Shown: positions 11,210-21,300 of the stretch, piece by piece
Position numbering within the stretch: the stretch's first letter is position 1
Layout: each line of letters starts with the position of its first letter
Source of the DNA: Venturia oleaginea
Lineage: Eukaryota > Ascomycota > Dothideomycetes > Venturiales > Venturiaceae
NCBI GenBank assembly: GCA_013176395.1
Contig: JABMLP010000002.1
Span: 2,170,001-2,234,000, forward strand
Direction: 5' to 3'
DNA: 64,000 nucleotides
Position numbers and translations under genes: made by a program
The notes under the pieces: generated by a model
Seen by the model: only the letters and a program-made list of their open reading frames with translations
What the model was told of the DNA's origin: nothing
The model's database searches: none

Positions 11210-14200
11210 GTAGATCGATGTGAGCGTAGTCTCTGAGGGCGTAGTATAGGTCCGTCGTTTTCAAGAACGTTGCCGTAGGCACTTTCAAAAGCGTCCAGAG
11301 CTGTAGTTTGTTGGAGTTCGCTAAGGGGTTCCCACGTAGGATCAACGTAGCCTACCCACTTAACTAAGACTTCTCGCGTTTGTTGTCGACCTCGCCGGCG
11401 CCATCTTGCGGCTAGAATAGCCTCGATACCGTATTCCTCGTCTCCTTGTTCAGTTACTATAGGAGGCGGCTGTGTATTATCTTGTATTTGTGAAGGTAGG
11501 GGATCTGTGCCAGCTCTCCTAAGTAAAGACGTATGAAATCGATTGTGGATTCCTCTGGGTGTATCAAGCTCGTAAGACATTGAGTTGATAACTCGTGTAA
11601 CTGTATACTTCCCATGAATCCAGTCTAGTTTCTTACAAGGACGTAGGGTTTTTACGTTCTTTAGGTTGAGCCAGACTTTGTCTCCCACTTTAAAAGAGTC
11701 AGCCGGAGCACGATCTCTATTAGAGTAGTATTCTTGCTGTTGCTGAGCTGATACCATTGACGTTTCTGCCCATTCTTGTGCGTCCTTCAATTTTGCTACA
11801 AGATCTTGTGCTTTTTCTTTTGGATTCTTAGGGGTTTCCTGGGGAGCTTCAACAGTTCCTATATGCTCAATGTTATAACCGTGGGTTAAGAAGAAAGGCG
11901 ATAGGCCCGTAGCTTGGTTTGGTCTATTATCGAGGCATATTTGAGCAATAGGCAGGAGCTCGACCCAGTCGTTCTGACTAAATGTACAGAACTTACGTAG
12001 ATAGGCTTCAACTTCTTGATTTCTTCTTTCCGTAGATCCATCAGTCTCAGGGTGATACGCTGTAGAGAGTCTTCTCTCTATCTTAAGAAGGTGACAAACT
12101 TCTTTCCAGAAAGCATTAACAAATTGCGTGTCCCTATCTGAGACTAGAGATCTAGGAAGCCAGTGTAATCTTACGTAGTTCTGCATAAATAGTTTTGCAA
12201 ATCCTTCAGCTCCAAACTGTTCTTTAGGCACTGGGAACAGGATAGTTCCTTTACCCAAGCGGTCAGTAATAACGCAGAGTCTTGTGCATCTTTGGCTCTC
12301 TGGTAATTCGACTATGAAGTCTACTGAAATATCTTGCCAGATACGGCTAGGGACAGGAAGAGGTTTAAGTAAACCTTTCTTTTTGTCTCGCCAGACTGAA
12401 GTTCTTCCGCAGACGTCACAATTGCGTATAAACTGACGTATATCTTGAGCAAATCCCGGCCAGTAGAACTGTCTGGAGAGAATAGCAATAGTAGCTTCTC
12501 GTCCAGGATGCCCTGATAGGACTGAATCGTGTATTTCTTGAATTACTCCTGTTAAGAGAGGCTCGTAGGAGGGCAACCAGATTCGGTCTCTATAGTAGAG
12601 CTGGTTATTTTCGACTTTACAATCTCCTATAGAAGTAGGAACCTTTAGCTTAGATGGGAACTGCCTATCTTGCTTTAGAACGCTTTGGAAAATACGTCTG
12701 TAGTCTAGATCTCCTTCGAGTGCAGTTTCCCATCTATCCCTTAGATCACCTGAGAGAAAGGGATTTTGTATAAAGGGGATAGGTTCTTTGTCTACTTCTT
12801 GAGCATTTTCTTGGGCAGCTTCTTCTCTTGCAGGAGTCTTATCCTCTAGAACGTTAATCCAAAGCTTTGGAGGTAATAACGTTCTAGTTCTTTCAACGAT
12901 TCTTGGGTCTTGAATATCCTTTGGGAGATCTTGATCCCTTCGAGTTAAGGCGTCTGGAACTACAGATTCAGAGCCTGGGCGATAGCCTAGTTTGAAGTTA
13001 AACTTAGCTAGTATCTGCGCCCATCTCATTTGCCTTTCATTTAGTTCCCTTTTTACCATAAACTTCTCAAGGTTCTTGTGATCTGTGAGGATAATGAATG
13101 GCTTACTTAGGCTTAGTAGCTCGCTAGTCCAATGGACTAGAGCTTTGACTATAGCCATAAGTTCTTTGTCGTGGATATCATAATTGCATTCGGCTGGCAA
13201 GTGCTTAGTAGAGAAGAAAGCACATGGTTTCCAGTTACCTAGCTCATCTTTTTGACTAAGTACTGCTCCGGAAGCCCAGCCTGAAGCATCAGGTTCTACT
13301 CGCGTAGGCTTATCTTCATCAAGTGCAGATAGGACAGGTTCTTTGCAAAACTCTGCCTTAAGTTTTTGAAAAGATTCTTCTTGCTCCTTTCCCCATAAAA
13401 ATGGAGTATTCTTCTTTGTAAGGCGAACCAGAGGCTCCCTTATTGTTGAGTTATCTTTTACAAAGTCACGGTAGAAGTTTGTAAAGCCTAGGAAGCCACG
13501 TACTCCTCGTAGAGTAGTAGGACGTTCCCATTCTTTAATTGCTTTGATCTTCTCCGGATCCATGTGTAGGCCCGTTTCAGTATCTATAACGAAGCCTAGA
13601 TACTTGACTCGTTTGGTATTAAACTCGCACTTCCGAATATCAAGGTATAACCCAGCGTTAAGGCAGCTTTGAAGTATCTTTTCAGTCTTTTCTTCATGGT
13701 CTTTAAGGTTCTTTGAAGAGTATATTACTATATCGTCTAGATAAGCTGAGCAGAACTCGTCTAGGTATCGTCGAAGGATATAGTTTATATACCGTTGAAA
13801 AGACGCAGGTGCACCGGTTAAGCCAAAGGGAGTAACTAGCCATTCAAATAGACCATATCTAGTTCGAAAGGCAGTTTTGAACTCATCTCCCGTTGCGATT
13901 CGAATCTTGTGGAAGGCAGCATTTACATCAAGCTTACTAAGATACTTAGCACGAGCTAAGGTTAGTAAAGTCTCTTTTACTAACGGTAGCGGGTACCTAT
14001 CCTTTCGAGTAATTGCGTTTAAGGCTCGGTAGTCTACGCAAAAGCGTAAGCCCCCTCCTGGTTTCTTCACAAAGAGAACTGGAGACGCAGCAACTGATTT
14101 ACTCTCTCGGATAAAGCCTTTATCTAGTAGCTCTGTAAGAGTCCTTCGCAAAACAAGGAGTTGTTCTCGACCCATACCATATAGAGGTCCCCAAGGAAGT

Positions 14201-14973
14201 GGTTTTCCTTCTTCTATAGGTATTTCGTGATCAATCCCAGGGCGATGCGGTGGTAGTCTCTCGGCCCTTTTAGGATCAAAGACAGCAGCGTACTTATGAA
14301 ACCTCTTAGGTAGCAATTCCAGTATTTGCTCTGTTGTCAAAGGGACTTTCGGCTTCAAGGCAATATCAATATCTCGAAGAGTAACAGCAAATACTCTAGA
14401 CGCGTCTTTGATTTTCTCAAGTGTAGAAGTGACAAGGCGGTGGAATCTTACGGGCGCTACTTGTTGTATATCAAGTTTGTCTTCAAATTTAGCATCGCGA
14501 ATGCTAATCCCGTTTGCAAAGGTAAGAGTACCTTTAGATTCATTGATAACGGCTTTGGTGTCCTTGAGAAAAGGCCTGCCTAGTAGAAGATCCTCAAATT
14601 GTCCCGGGACTATATAAGCAAAAGCGTTGCATATAAGTCCCCCTAAATCTAGGTTCAACTTCGCAATTTTTGTCACTTGGGTCTGTCCTTCTTCCTTAAG
14701 AACTCCACCTATAGTACGCGGACTAATAGGGAGTACTTCAAGGTCCATCTGCGAAGCTTTCTCCTCGTTTATTGATGCGTAGCAGCTAGATCCATTATCA
14801 AGGAGAGTTTTAAGAGAGTATATATCGTTCACTATAGTATTTGTGTAGAAAAGGCGGGAGAGCATCTTGGGTCTGAACTGCTCCCATTCTTTTTCTATCC
14901 GAGAACGGTGTGAATCAGTGTCTTTGTTCGAATTCAAAATACTATTTACTCTCTCAATTGACTCCTTTGACAA
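11188..14973 (-). CDS. Gypsy A Pol (protease, RT, RNase H, integrase, chromodomain)
   Basis: About 1,261 codons with no stop. Protease with LLDNGSSCYAS near residue 60, where DNG replaces the common DSG or DTG; gypsy B has the same DNGSS, so the variant is conserved. RT: FCVDYRALNAITRKDRYPLP and YLDDIVIY. RNase H: VEPDASGWASGAVLS, IHDKELMAIVKAL, LTDHKNLEKF. Integrase: zinc region (HDSVLSGHPG, CDVCGR), then VDFIVELP, SDRDTQF and STERRNQE as the D, D, E positions. C-terminal chromodomain (YGIEAILAARWRR, VLVKWVGYVDPTWEP), known to guide insertion to modified chromatin. There is no ATG at the start; the frame is open upstream across the end of gag, which fits -1 frameshifting from gag. Confidence 0.92.
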   Translation of the reverse strand: MSKESIERVNSILNSNKDTDSHRSRIEKEWEQFRPKMLSRLFYTNTIVNDIYSLKTLLDNGSSCYASINEEKASQMDLEVLPISPRTIGGVLKEEGQTQVTKIAKLNLDLGGLICNAFAYIVPGQFEDLLLGRPFLKDTKAVINESKGTLTFANGISIRDAKFEDKLDIQQVAPVRFHRLVTSTLEKIKDASRVFAVTLRDIDIALKPKVPLTTEQILELLPKRFHKYAAVFDPKRAERLPPHRPGIDHEIPIEEGKPLPWGPLYGMGREQLLVLRRTLTELLDKGFIRESKSVAASPVLFVKKPGGGLRFCVDYRALNAITRKDRYPLPLVKETLLTLARAKYLSKLDVNAAFHKIRIATGDEFKTAFRTRYGLFEWLVTPFGLTGAPASFQRYINYILRRYLDEFCSAYLDDIVIYSSKNLKDHEEKTEKILQSCLNAGLYLDIRKCEFNTKRVKYLGFVIDTETGLHMDPEKIKAIKEWERPTTLRGVRGFLGFTNFYRDFVKDNSTIREPLVRLTKKNTPFLWGKEQEESFQKLKAEFCKEPVLSALDEDKPTRVEPDASGWASGAVLSQKDELGNWKPCAFFSTKHLPAECNYDIHDKELMAIVKALVHWTSELLSLSKPFIILTDHKNLEKFMVKRELNERQMRWAQILAKFNFKLGYRPGSESVVPDALTRRDQDLPKDIQDPRIVERTRTLLPPKLWINVLEDKTPAREEAAQENAQEVDKEPIPFIQNPFLSGDLRDRWETALEGDLDYRRIFQSVLKQDRQFPSKLKVPTSIGDCKVENNQLYYRDRIWLPSYEPLLTGVIQEIHDSVLSGHPGREATIAILSRQFYWPGFAQDIRQFIRNCDVCGRTSVWRDKKKGLLKPLPVPSRIWQDISVDFIVELPESQRCTRLCVITDRLGKGTILFPVPKEQFGAEGFAKLFMQNYVRLHWLPRSLVSDRDTQFVNAFWKEVCHLLKIERRLSTAYHPETDGSTERRNQEVEAYLRKFCTFSQNDWVELLPIAQICLDNRPNQATGLSPFFLTHGYNIEHIGTVEAPQETPKNPKEKAQDLVAKLKDAQEWAETSMVSAQQQQEYYSNRDRAPADSFKVGDKVWLNLKNVKTLRPCKKLDWIHGKYTVTRVINSMSYELDTPRGIHNRFHTSLLRRAGTDPLPSQIQDNTQPPPIVTEQGDEEYGIEAILAARWRRRGRQQTREVLVKWVGYVDPTWEPLSELQQTTALDAFESAYGNVLENDGPILRPQRLRSHRSTREGGRG

Positions 14974-15020
14974 TTTTGCTCTATCTACTCTACGCCTCCA
15001 TCCACGACTTTGGATAGAGG

Positions 15021-16043
15021 CTACTCTTTTTCCGAGTAGTCCTCTTCTTCAACTTCTTCATTCTCCTCAGTGGTTCCTTTGGCCCTTTTTGAACCAAGTT
15101 GCGTGACTCTTTCTACCTCTGTATCCAACCAGCAGTCTTTCATTCTATGGCCGGCCTTCCCACAGCGTAAGCAGAGGTTATTTGCCTTCCTATATTCATA
15201 GGCTTTAGACGAAATTTTTAACTTGTTTACGCGTGTAGGCTCCCAGTCCATAGCGTTCAGATCTTTAAAAGACTTCTCTTTATCTCTGAATCGTAACTTA
15301 TCTTCTGAGGAAGAGAGCATCTTTGCTGTAGTGATTTGCATACTTGTATTCAAAAGATCGGACACAAACTGCTGGTAGGAGGTACTCTGAGATTGGCCTA
15401 TTCTCTGGTTTCGCAGCTCTTGATTTATTGCTTTGTGTAGAAATGCAATTTTAACAGCGTCAGGCCAAGTCATTCCTCCAGCATTAGCAAGAGTGGTTTC
15501 AAAACGGGGAAGAAAAGAGAAGAAGGGTTCTTTCTCTTTTTGTTTGATTGTGGACAGGCTTACAGTAGCTCTTTGTTGTTGTACTGGATCGCCATAGAAG
15601 TTGTCCATATACTGTAACAATTTCTGTCCCGTTTTATCTTCCTCTGGAGCTGTCTTTACGTAGGCCAGAGTAGCCTGAGCTGCGGAGCCTCGTAGAGAGG
15701 AGAAGATGTAGGCAAATTGGTTCCTACTATCCCCTATAGATTCTGCGTCTATCTCCAACTTCATCCTTGCTTGTTGAAACCACTGAGCCCATTCAGAACG
15801 CTTGCCATCAAATTCTTGGAGCTTAGGAAGTACAGCTTTCTTCCTATGTATTCTGTCTTTTTGTGAATTCTTAGTCTCTTGTCCTTCTACTACGTTCTCA
15901 GAGCGAGTAGTGTTAGGCAAGATTGTAAGAATACGCGTAATAGCATCGTTCTGAATGGCTAGTTGATGTTGTAATGCTGCCATAGCTTCTTGTAGGGCTT
16001 GGGGTTCTTGAGGAACTCTTTGTTCCTGATCTTCTCCTTCCAT
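15021..16043 (-). CDS. Gypsy A Gag
   Basis: 340 aa from ATG 16043 (MEGEDQEQRVPQEPQ). Retrotransposon gag core (LPKLQEFDGKRSEWAQWFQQ, YMDNFYGDPVQQQRA, FLPRFETTLANAGGMTWP), MDWEPT, then one zinc knuckle CLRCGKAGHRMKDC and an acidic tail ending DYSEKE. Homologous to gag of B (19654-20977) and more distantly F (36265-37221). It forms the virus-like particle and binds RNA. Confidence 0.92.
   Translation of the reverse strand: MEGEDQEQRVPQEPQALQEAMAALQHQLAIQNDAITRILTILPNTTRSENVVEGQETKNSQKDRIHRKKAVLPKLQEFDGKRSEWAQWFQQARMKLEIDAESIGDSRNQFAYIFSSLRGSAAQATLAYVKTAPEEDKTGQKLLQYMDNFYGDPVQQQRATVSLSTIKQKEKEPFFSFLPRFETTLANAGGMTWPDAVKIAFLHKAINQELRNQRIGQSQSTSYQQFVSDLLNTSMQITTAKMLSSSEDKLRFRDKEKSFKDLNAMDWEPTRVNKLKISSKAYEYRKANNLCLRCGKAGHRMKDCWLDTEVERVTQLGSKRAKGTTEENEEVEEEDYSEKE
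15024..15034 (-). promoter_or_regulatory. Candidate -1 frameshift site, gypsy A gag/pol
   Basis: Minus strand reads TCGGAAAAAGAGTAG at the gag stop. In the -1 frame the reading continues GKRVASIQSRGWRRR into pol. Gypsy B has the same nucleotides and nearly the same -1 peptide (GKRVASIRSRGWRR), so the -1 frame past the gag stop is under protein-level constraint. The heptamer G GAA AAA is not a perfect X XXY YYZ, so the exact slip point is uncertain. Confidence 0.55.
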
Positions 16044-16330
16044 ATTTTCACCTATGAGAGATAATAGAGAGCACTACTATACACACTCCTAGGCTCTACT
16101 CTAGAGATTTGCTAGGCAGTATAGAGTCAATGCCTATTAGTATAGGAAGGTGACTATAGAATCCCAGAAGGATTTTTTACACTATAGTCCGCTCTGCAAT
16201 CCTTATTACTAAGGACAGAGCTCCCAGGGACTGTGAAGGCCAAGTGTATTAAATCTCTCTCCCTAGCTCTTTCTTTCCTCAGCTTATTACAGCTTCAACT
16301 CCTAAGACTACGCTGTCTTAGGATGACCTG

Positions 16331-16660
16331 CCCTTGCTTCTTGGAGATTCTAGCACGTTCTAGAAAATCTCAGTTTGAATTCTCTTGAATTCCCTTTTTG
16401 GATTGGCCCTTTCGGTTGGCCCTTGCTTCTTGGAGATTCTAGCACCTTCTAGAAAATCTCAGCTTGAATTCTCTTGAATTCCCTTTTTGTTTGGCCCTTG
16501 AGGTTGGCCCTTGAAGTTGGCCTTTGAGGTTGGCCCTTGCTTCTTGAGTTAGGACAAGTGTCCTCTTCTTGAAATTCCTTTCTGTTTGGCCCTTGAGGTT
16601 GGCCCTCGCTTCTTGGATTAGGACAAGTGTCCTCTTCTTGAAATTCCTTTTTGGAGCTTG
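16331..16660 (-). repeat. Tandem repeats in gypsy A leader
   Basis: Two copies of a roughly 85-90 bp unit containing TTGGAGATTCTAGCACNTTC (N variable), followed by two copies of a unit with TTAGGACAAGTGTCCTCTTC, linked by short TTGGCCCTTGAGG repeats. They lie between the primer site and gag, in the untranslated leader. Confidence 0.7.
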
Positions 16661-16695
16661 CTCTCTGTGAGCCTTTCTTCCTTTGTAAGATTGAG

Positions 16696-16707
16696 GTACT
16701 TAGATAA
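16696..16707 (-). other. Gypsy A self-primer binding site
   Basis: Plus-strand GTACTTAGATA (16696-16706) and one spacer base lie next to the 5' LTR. The exact reverse complement TATCTAAGTAC is at 16769-16779 in the LTR, about 36 nt downstream (minus strand) of TATATATAA at 16815. The RNA 5' end could fold back and prime here, as shown for Tf1. Confidence 0.7.
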
Positions 16708-17040
16708 TGTAAGAGTTCAACCCTCAAAGGTGTTTCGCAAGTGAGAGAAGACTGCTTGTATTTCAAAGTATCTAAGTACAGAGAAGAAAGTGTAAGTACA
16801 GGAAGGATAGCTAGTATATATAATCCTCCTCTTACAATAGATCCTTCTAGAAAGTATCTTTAAATGGAAACGTGACAGCTTGCAAAATAGAACATGGCAG
16901 CTTGCGAAATAGAACATGACAGCTTGCAAAATAGAACATGACAGCTTGCAAAATAGAACATGACAGCTTGCAGAATAACAAGAGAACAATTGGAAATCCA
17001 GTCATGGATAAGCTAGAGAGAAGGATTCCATCCCTTAACA
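16708..17040 (-). repeat. Gypsy A 5' LTR
   Basis: 333 bp, TGTAAGAG to CCTTAACA on the plus strand, five 22 bp units. It joins gypsy B pol directly at 17041, so it may also be the remnant of an LTR inserted in B. Confidence 0.9.
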
Positions 17041-18827
17041 CTAGTTCTTTCAACGATTCTTGGGTCTTGAATATCCTTTGGAAGATCTTGATCCCTTCGA
17101 GTTAAGGCGTCTGGAACTACAGCTTGAGAACCTGAGCGGTAGCCTAGTTTGAAGTCAAACTTAGCTAGTATTTGCGCCCATCTCATTTGTCTTTCGTTTA
17201 GTTCTCTCTTGACCATAAACTTCTCGAGATTTTTGTGATCTGTAAGGATAACAAAGGGTTGACTTAGGCTAAGTAGCTCGCTAGTCCAGTGTACTAGAGC
17301 TTTCACTATAGCCATAAGTTCCTTGTCATGGATGTCGTAATTGCATTCAGCTGGGAGGTGCTTTGTAGAGAAGAAAGCACAGGGTCTCCAATTCCCTAGC
17401 TTATCTTGTTGACTAAGAACTGCTCCGGTTGCCCATCCGGATGCATCAGGTTTTACTCTTGTAGGACTGTCTTGATCAAGTGCTGCTAAGACAGGTTCCT
17501 TTTCGAACTCTCTCTTAAGTCTCTGGAAAGCCTCCTCTTGTTCCTTCCCCCAAACGAAAGGGAAATTCTTCTTGGTAAGACGAGTAAGAGCTTCTCTCAA
17601 TGTTGAATTTCCACTGATGAAATCACGGTAGAAATTAGTAAAGCCTAGGAAGCCTCTTACTCCTCTTAGAGTAGTAGGTCTTTCCCATTCCTTAATTGCT
17701 CGTATCTTCTCCGGATCCATATGGAGTCCTGTCTTTGTATTGATAACAAAGCCTAGGTACTTGACTTCTTCAACCTTGAATTCGCACTTCTTGATGTCTA
17801 GGTACAGTCCAGCATCTAGACATTTTTGTAGAATCTTCTCTGTCTTAGATTCATGATCGTCAAGGCTTCCTTCAGAGTATATAAGTATGTCGTCTAGATA
17901 AGCTGAACAGAACTCATCTAAATATTGCCTTAAGACATAATTGATATATCTCTGAAATGTCGCAGGTGCGCCTGTTAAGCCAAAGGGAGTAACTAGCCAT
18001 TCGAATAGACCATATCTAGCTCTAAAGGCAGTCTTGTATTCATCTCCCTGGGCTACACGAATTTCATGAAAAGCAGCAATGACATCCAGCTTGCTTAGAT
18101 TCTTAGCTCTTGCTAAAGCTAGTAAGGTTTCCTTAACCAGAGGTATAGGGTATCTATCCTTCCTAGTAATAGCATTGAGGGCACGGTAGTCTACACAGAA
18201 CCGTAATCCTCCTCCTGGTTTCTTAACAAAAAGAACAGGAGATGCAGCATCTGATTTGCTTTCTCTGATAAAGCCTTTCTCCAGCAGTTCTGTAAGTGTT
18301 TTTCTCAAGACAAGAAGTTGCTCTCTACCCATACCATATAGAGGTCCCCAAGGGAGTTGCTTTCCTTCCTCTATAGGTATCTCATGATCGAACCCAGGGC
18401 GAAAGGGAGGTAGCTTAGCAGCTCTTTTTGGGTCAAATACCGCGATATACTTGTGAAATCTTTTCGGTAGTTTCTTACGGATTTGTTCAAGGGTCAATGG
18501 TACCTTCGGCTTCAAGGCTTCGTCAAGATCCTTTAGAGTAATAGCGAAAACTCTAGAGAATTCTTTTCTCTTGATTGTTGACGTGACAAGTTGGTGGAAC
18601 TTAATAGAATTCATCTGTTGAATATCTAAGTTCTCTTGAAACCGGATGTCTTTGATACAAATATCTTTCCCCTTAAACGTAAGAGTGCCTTTGGATTCGT
18701 CAAGAATTGCTTTGGAGTCTTTTACGAAGGGCCTTCCTAGTAAAAGATCTTCGAATTGCCCAGGGACGATGTAGGCAAAAGCGTTACAACAGTATCCTCC
18801 TATATCAAGATTCATCTTAGCAATTCT

Positions 18828-19003
18828 TATTACGGGACGGTAGCTGGAAAGACGCAGCATACTCGTAGCCAAAGATTGTTTAGATTCAGTTAAGGAGTGA
18901 AGGTATCTACAAACAGAGAACCTCAATGAGGTTCTTTCTCTATACTAGGCTCAATCAGGCTTAGGCTCTTAGCCTATACCAACCATGGGCCATGCCCATA
19001 ACA
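18828..19003 (-). repeat. 176 bp solo LTR of another element in gypsy B pol, TSD ATTCT
   Basis: Plus strand begins TATTACGGGACGG and ends GCCCATAACA; read on the minus strand it is TGTTATGGGCATGG to CCCGTAATA, an LTR-like TG start with one decayed end. ATTCT occurs on both sides (18823-18827 and 19004-19008). The sequence is absent from gypsy A at the same place. It is probably from a copia family not otherwise in the window. Strand follows the TG reading and is tentative. Confidence 0.72.
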
Positions 19004-19064
19004 ATTCTCGTCACTTGGGTCTTTCCTTCTTTGAGAACTCCACCTATTATCCTAGGACTAATAG

Positions 19065-19375
19065 TGTAAGAGTTCAACCCTCAAAGGTGTTTCGCAAGTG
19101 AGAGGAGACTGCTTGTATTTCGAAGTATCTAAGTACAGAGAAGAAAGTGTAAATACAGGAAGGATAGCTCGTATAAATAATCCTCCTCTTACAATAGATC
19201 CTTCTAGAAAGTATCTTTAAATGGAAACGTGACAGCTTGCGAAATAGAACATGGCAGCTTGCGAAATAGAACATGACAGCTTGCAAAATAGAACATGACA
19301 GCTTGCAGAATAACAAGAGAACAATTGGAAATCCAGTCATGGATAAGCTAGAGAGAAGGATTCCATCCCTTAACA
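19065..19375 (-). repeat. A-family solo LTR in gypsy B pol, TSD AATAG
   Basis: 311 bp, 22 bp shorter than the 333 bp LTR because it has four instead of five 22 bp units. AATAG at 19060-19064 and 19376-19380. Gypsy A has ACTAATAGGGAG uninterrupted at the matching place. Confidence 0.93.
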
Positions 19376-19656
19376 AATAGGGAGCTGTTCAAGGTTCAAT
19401 TGAGAGGCTTTCTCCTTGCTTATCGATGCGTACCAGCTGGACCCATTATCAATTAGTCCTGTAAGAGAGTGTACATCATTTATAATAACATTGGTATAAA
19501 AGAGTTGGGAAATCATCTTTGGCTGAAATTGTTTCCATCCTTTTTCTACCTGAGAGGAGTTTGAAGAAATGATATTGTTCACTTTTCGTACAGATTCTAT
19601 TGATAATCTAGGTCTCTTCTGCTCACGCCTCCATCCACGACTTCGGATAGAGGCTA

Positions 19657-19667
19657 CTCTTTTTCCG
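19657..19667 (-). promoter_or_regulatory. Candidate -1 frameshift site, gypsy B
   Basis: Same TCGGAAAAAGAGTAG at the gag stop as in gypsy A, with a conserved -1 reading into pol. Confidence 0.5.
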
Positions 19668-20643
19668 AGTAGTCTTCTCCTTCTTCCTCTTCTCCTTTCC
19701 CTTGCGCAATTTCCAGTTCTCTTCCTGGTAGTTTCCTGGTAGTCGTTTGAGATGCTCTTGCCTCCCTTGCAGTACAGTCCTTAATTCGGTGACCGGCCTT
19801 CCCACAGCATAAACAGAGGTTGTTAGCACGTCTGTACTCGTAGTCCTTAGGTGCAATGTTTAACTTGTTTGCTCGAGGGGTGGGTTCCCAGTCCATGGCA
19901 TCCGAATTTGTTTTCAAAGACTTACTTTTGAATAGAGCGTTACTATCTGAAGAAGATAAAATCTTTCCAGTAGCAATTTGCATACTCGTATTCAAGAGTT
20001 CGGACACAAATATCTTGTAGGAATTGCTTTGAGGATGTCCAATTCTCTGTAAACGGAGTTCGTTGTTTATTGTCTTATTCAAAAACGCAATTTTCACAAC
20101 ATCAGGCCATGCCATTCCTCCGGCATTGGCAAGAGTACTCTCAAACTTCGGAAGGAAGGAGTAGAAGGATTCTTTGTCTTTTTGCTTCATAGTCGTAAGA
20201 CTAACAGTGGCTCTTTGTTGCTGTACAGGATCACCGTAGAAGTTATCCATATACTGAAGTAGCTGCATTCCTGTTTTATCTTCTTCAGGAGAAGATTGAA
20301 CATAGGCTAAGGTAGACTGAGCAGCAGAACCCCGTAAGGATGCAAAGATGTAAGAGAATTGTTGATATTCATCTCCTACTGCTGTTCCATCAACTTCTAA
20401 CTTCAGCTTAGCTTGTTGATACCACTGGGCCCACTCAGAACGCTTTCCGTCAAACTCTTGAAGCTTAGGAAGTATTGATTTCTTCCTCTCCTGGGAGACA
20501 GTTCTCTCTTGGACTGAGCTACTTCCTTCTTGACAAGGAGGAATAGAAGCAGGAGTTGTGAGTTGTACAAGGAGTTGTTGAATCATAGTATTCTGAGCGG
20601 CCATTTGATCCTTCAAAGCTGCTACTTCCCCTTGTAGAGCTTG

Positions 20644-20924
20644 TGTAAGAGTTCAACCCTCAAAGGTGTTTCGCAAGTGAGAGAAGACTGCTTGTATTTC
20701 GAAGTATCTAAGTACAGAGAAGAATGTGTAAGTGTAGGAAGGACGACTAGTGTATATGTCCTCCGTATAAGAAAAAAGGACATGCTGTCCAGAGAAGTAT
20801 GGAAAGGAATGGAAATACATGTGAAACAATCCTCAAACAATCCCTGCTAGGCGCACGTGAAAGACTACCAGGTAGTGCTAAGAATCCATCCAGGATAAGT
20901 TGAGAAAGGATCTATCCTTTGACA
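20644..20924 (-). repeat. 281 bp solo LTR subtype in gypsy B gag, TSD GCTTG/GCTTA
   Basis: Begins TGTAAGAG like the A LTR and shares its first roughly 110 bp (the U5/R side with TATCTAAGTAC) but has an unrelated rest, ending CTATCCTTTGACA. Same length and type as 27174-27454. TSD 20639-20643 versus 20925-20929 differs by one G/A. Confidence 0.88.
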
Positions 20925-21300
20925 GCTTAAGCTCGATCTTGAGATTGAGAGACATTCTCTCCTTGCTCTTCTTCCATCTTGAACAACTTCAAAACCTTTT
21001 ATCAATGAGAGACAATAGGAAGCACCCTATACACACTCCTAGGCTCTGCCCCAGAGATTTGCTAGGCAGTATAGAGTCAACACCTATTAGTATAGGAAGG
21101 TGACTATAGAATCCCAGAAGGATTTTTACACTATAGTCTGCTCTGCAACCCTTATTACTAAGGACAGAGCTCCCAGGGACTATGAAGGTCAAGGGTATTT
21201 ATTGTATCTCTCTCCCAAGTTCTTTCTTTCCTCAGCTTCCCAGCTTCAACTCCCAGAACTGTTTTTGTTCTAGGATAACCTATCCTGTGATTTGCTCTCA

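Larger units (their letters stand above)
10856..17040 (-). mobile_element. Gypsy A, chromodomain Ty3/gypsy element with open gag and pol
   Basis: Read on the minus strand: 5' LTR 17040-16708, self-primer site 16707-16696, leader with tandem repeats, gag 16043-15021, pol in the -1 frame down to 11188, polypurine tract, 3' LTR 11187-10856. Neither ORF is interrupted. The LTRs differ at a handful of positions, so the insertion is not brand new. The flanks (GCATAT on the left, CTAGTTC on the right) give no TSD; the left flank is copia LTR and the right is gypsy B pol. The present ends therefore reflect recombination or deletion, not a simple insertion. Confidence 0.93.
17041..19670 (-). pseudogene. 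Gypsy B pol, 3' truncated, split by two LTRs
   Basis: Pieces on the minus strand: 19670-19376 (protease start, LIDNGSSWYASISKEKA), 19059-19004 (interrupted by the solo LTR), and 18827-17041 (end of protease, RT with FCVDYRALNAITRKDRYPIP and YLDDILIY, RNase H with DASGWATGAVLSQ). Without the insertions the order matches gypsy A pol. The reading ends at DPRIVERT, corresponding to about 12.89 kb in A, so integrase and chromodomain are gone. The N-terminal stretch that looks open at 18926-18830 is antisense LTR sequence, not pol. Confidence 0.88.
19654..20977 (-). pseudogene. Gypsy B gag, interrupted by a solo LTR near its start
   Basis: ATG at 20977 (MEEEQGENVSQSQDRA), then a 281 bp LTR at 20924-20644, then the rest from QALQGEVAALKDQ to DYSEKE at 19654. 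Gag core, MDWEPT and zinc knuckle CLCCGKAGHRIKDC match gypsy A. A TAA stop lies just before the LTR, in one TSD copy only: the other copy keeps CAA. The stop therefore arose after the LTR inserted, by C to T. Confidence 0.9.

Noticed and set aside
18830..18926. N-terminal extension of the gypsy B pol frame
   Set aside because: It reads through the inserted 176 bp LTR; gypsy A shows quite different sequence there.
18828..19003. MITE (inverted-repeat DNA element)
   Set aside because: The ends are weakly inverted, but the TG start, length and 5 bp duplication fit a solo LTR better. A MITE is not fully excluded.
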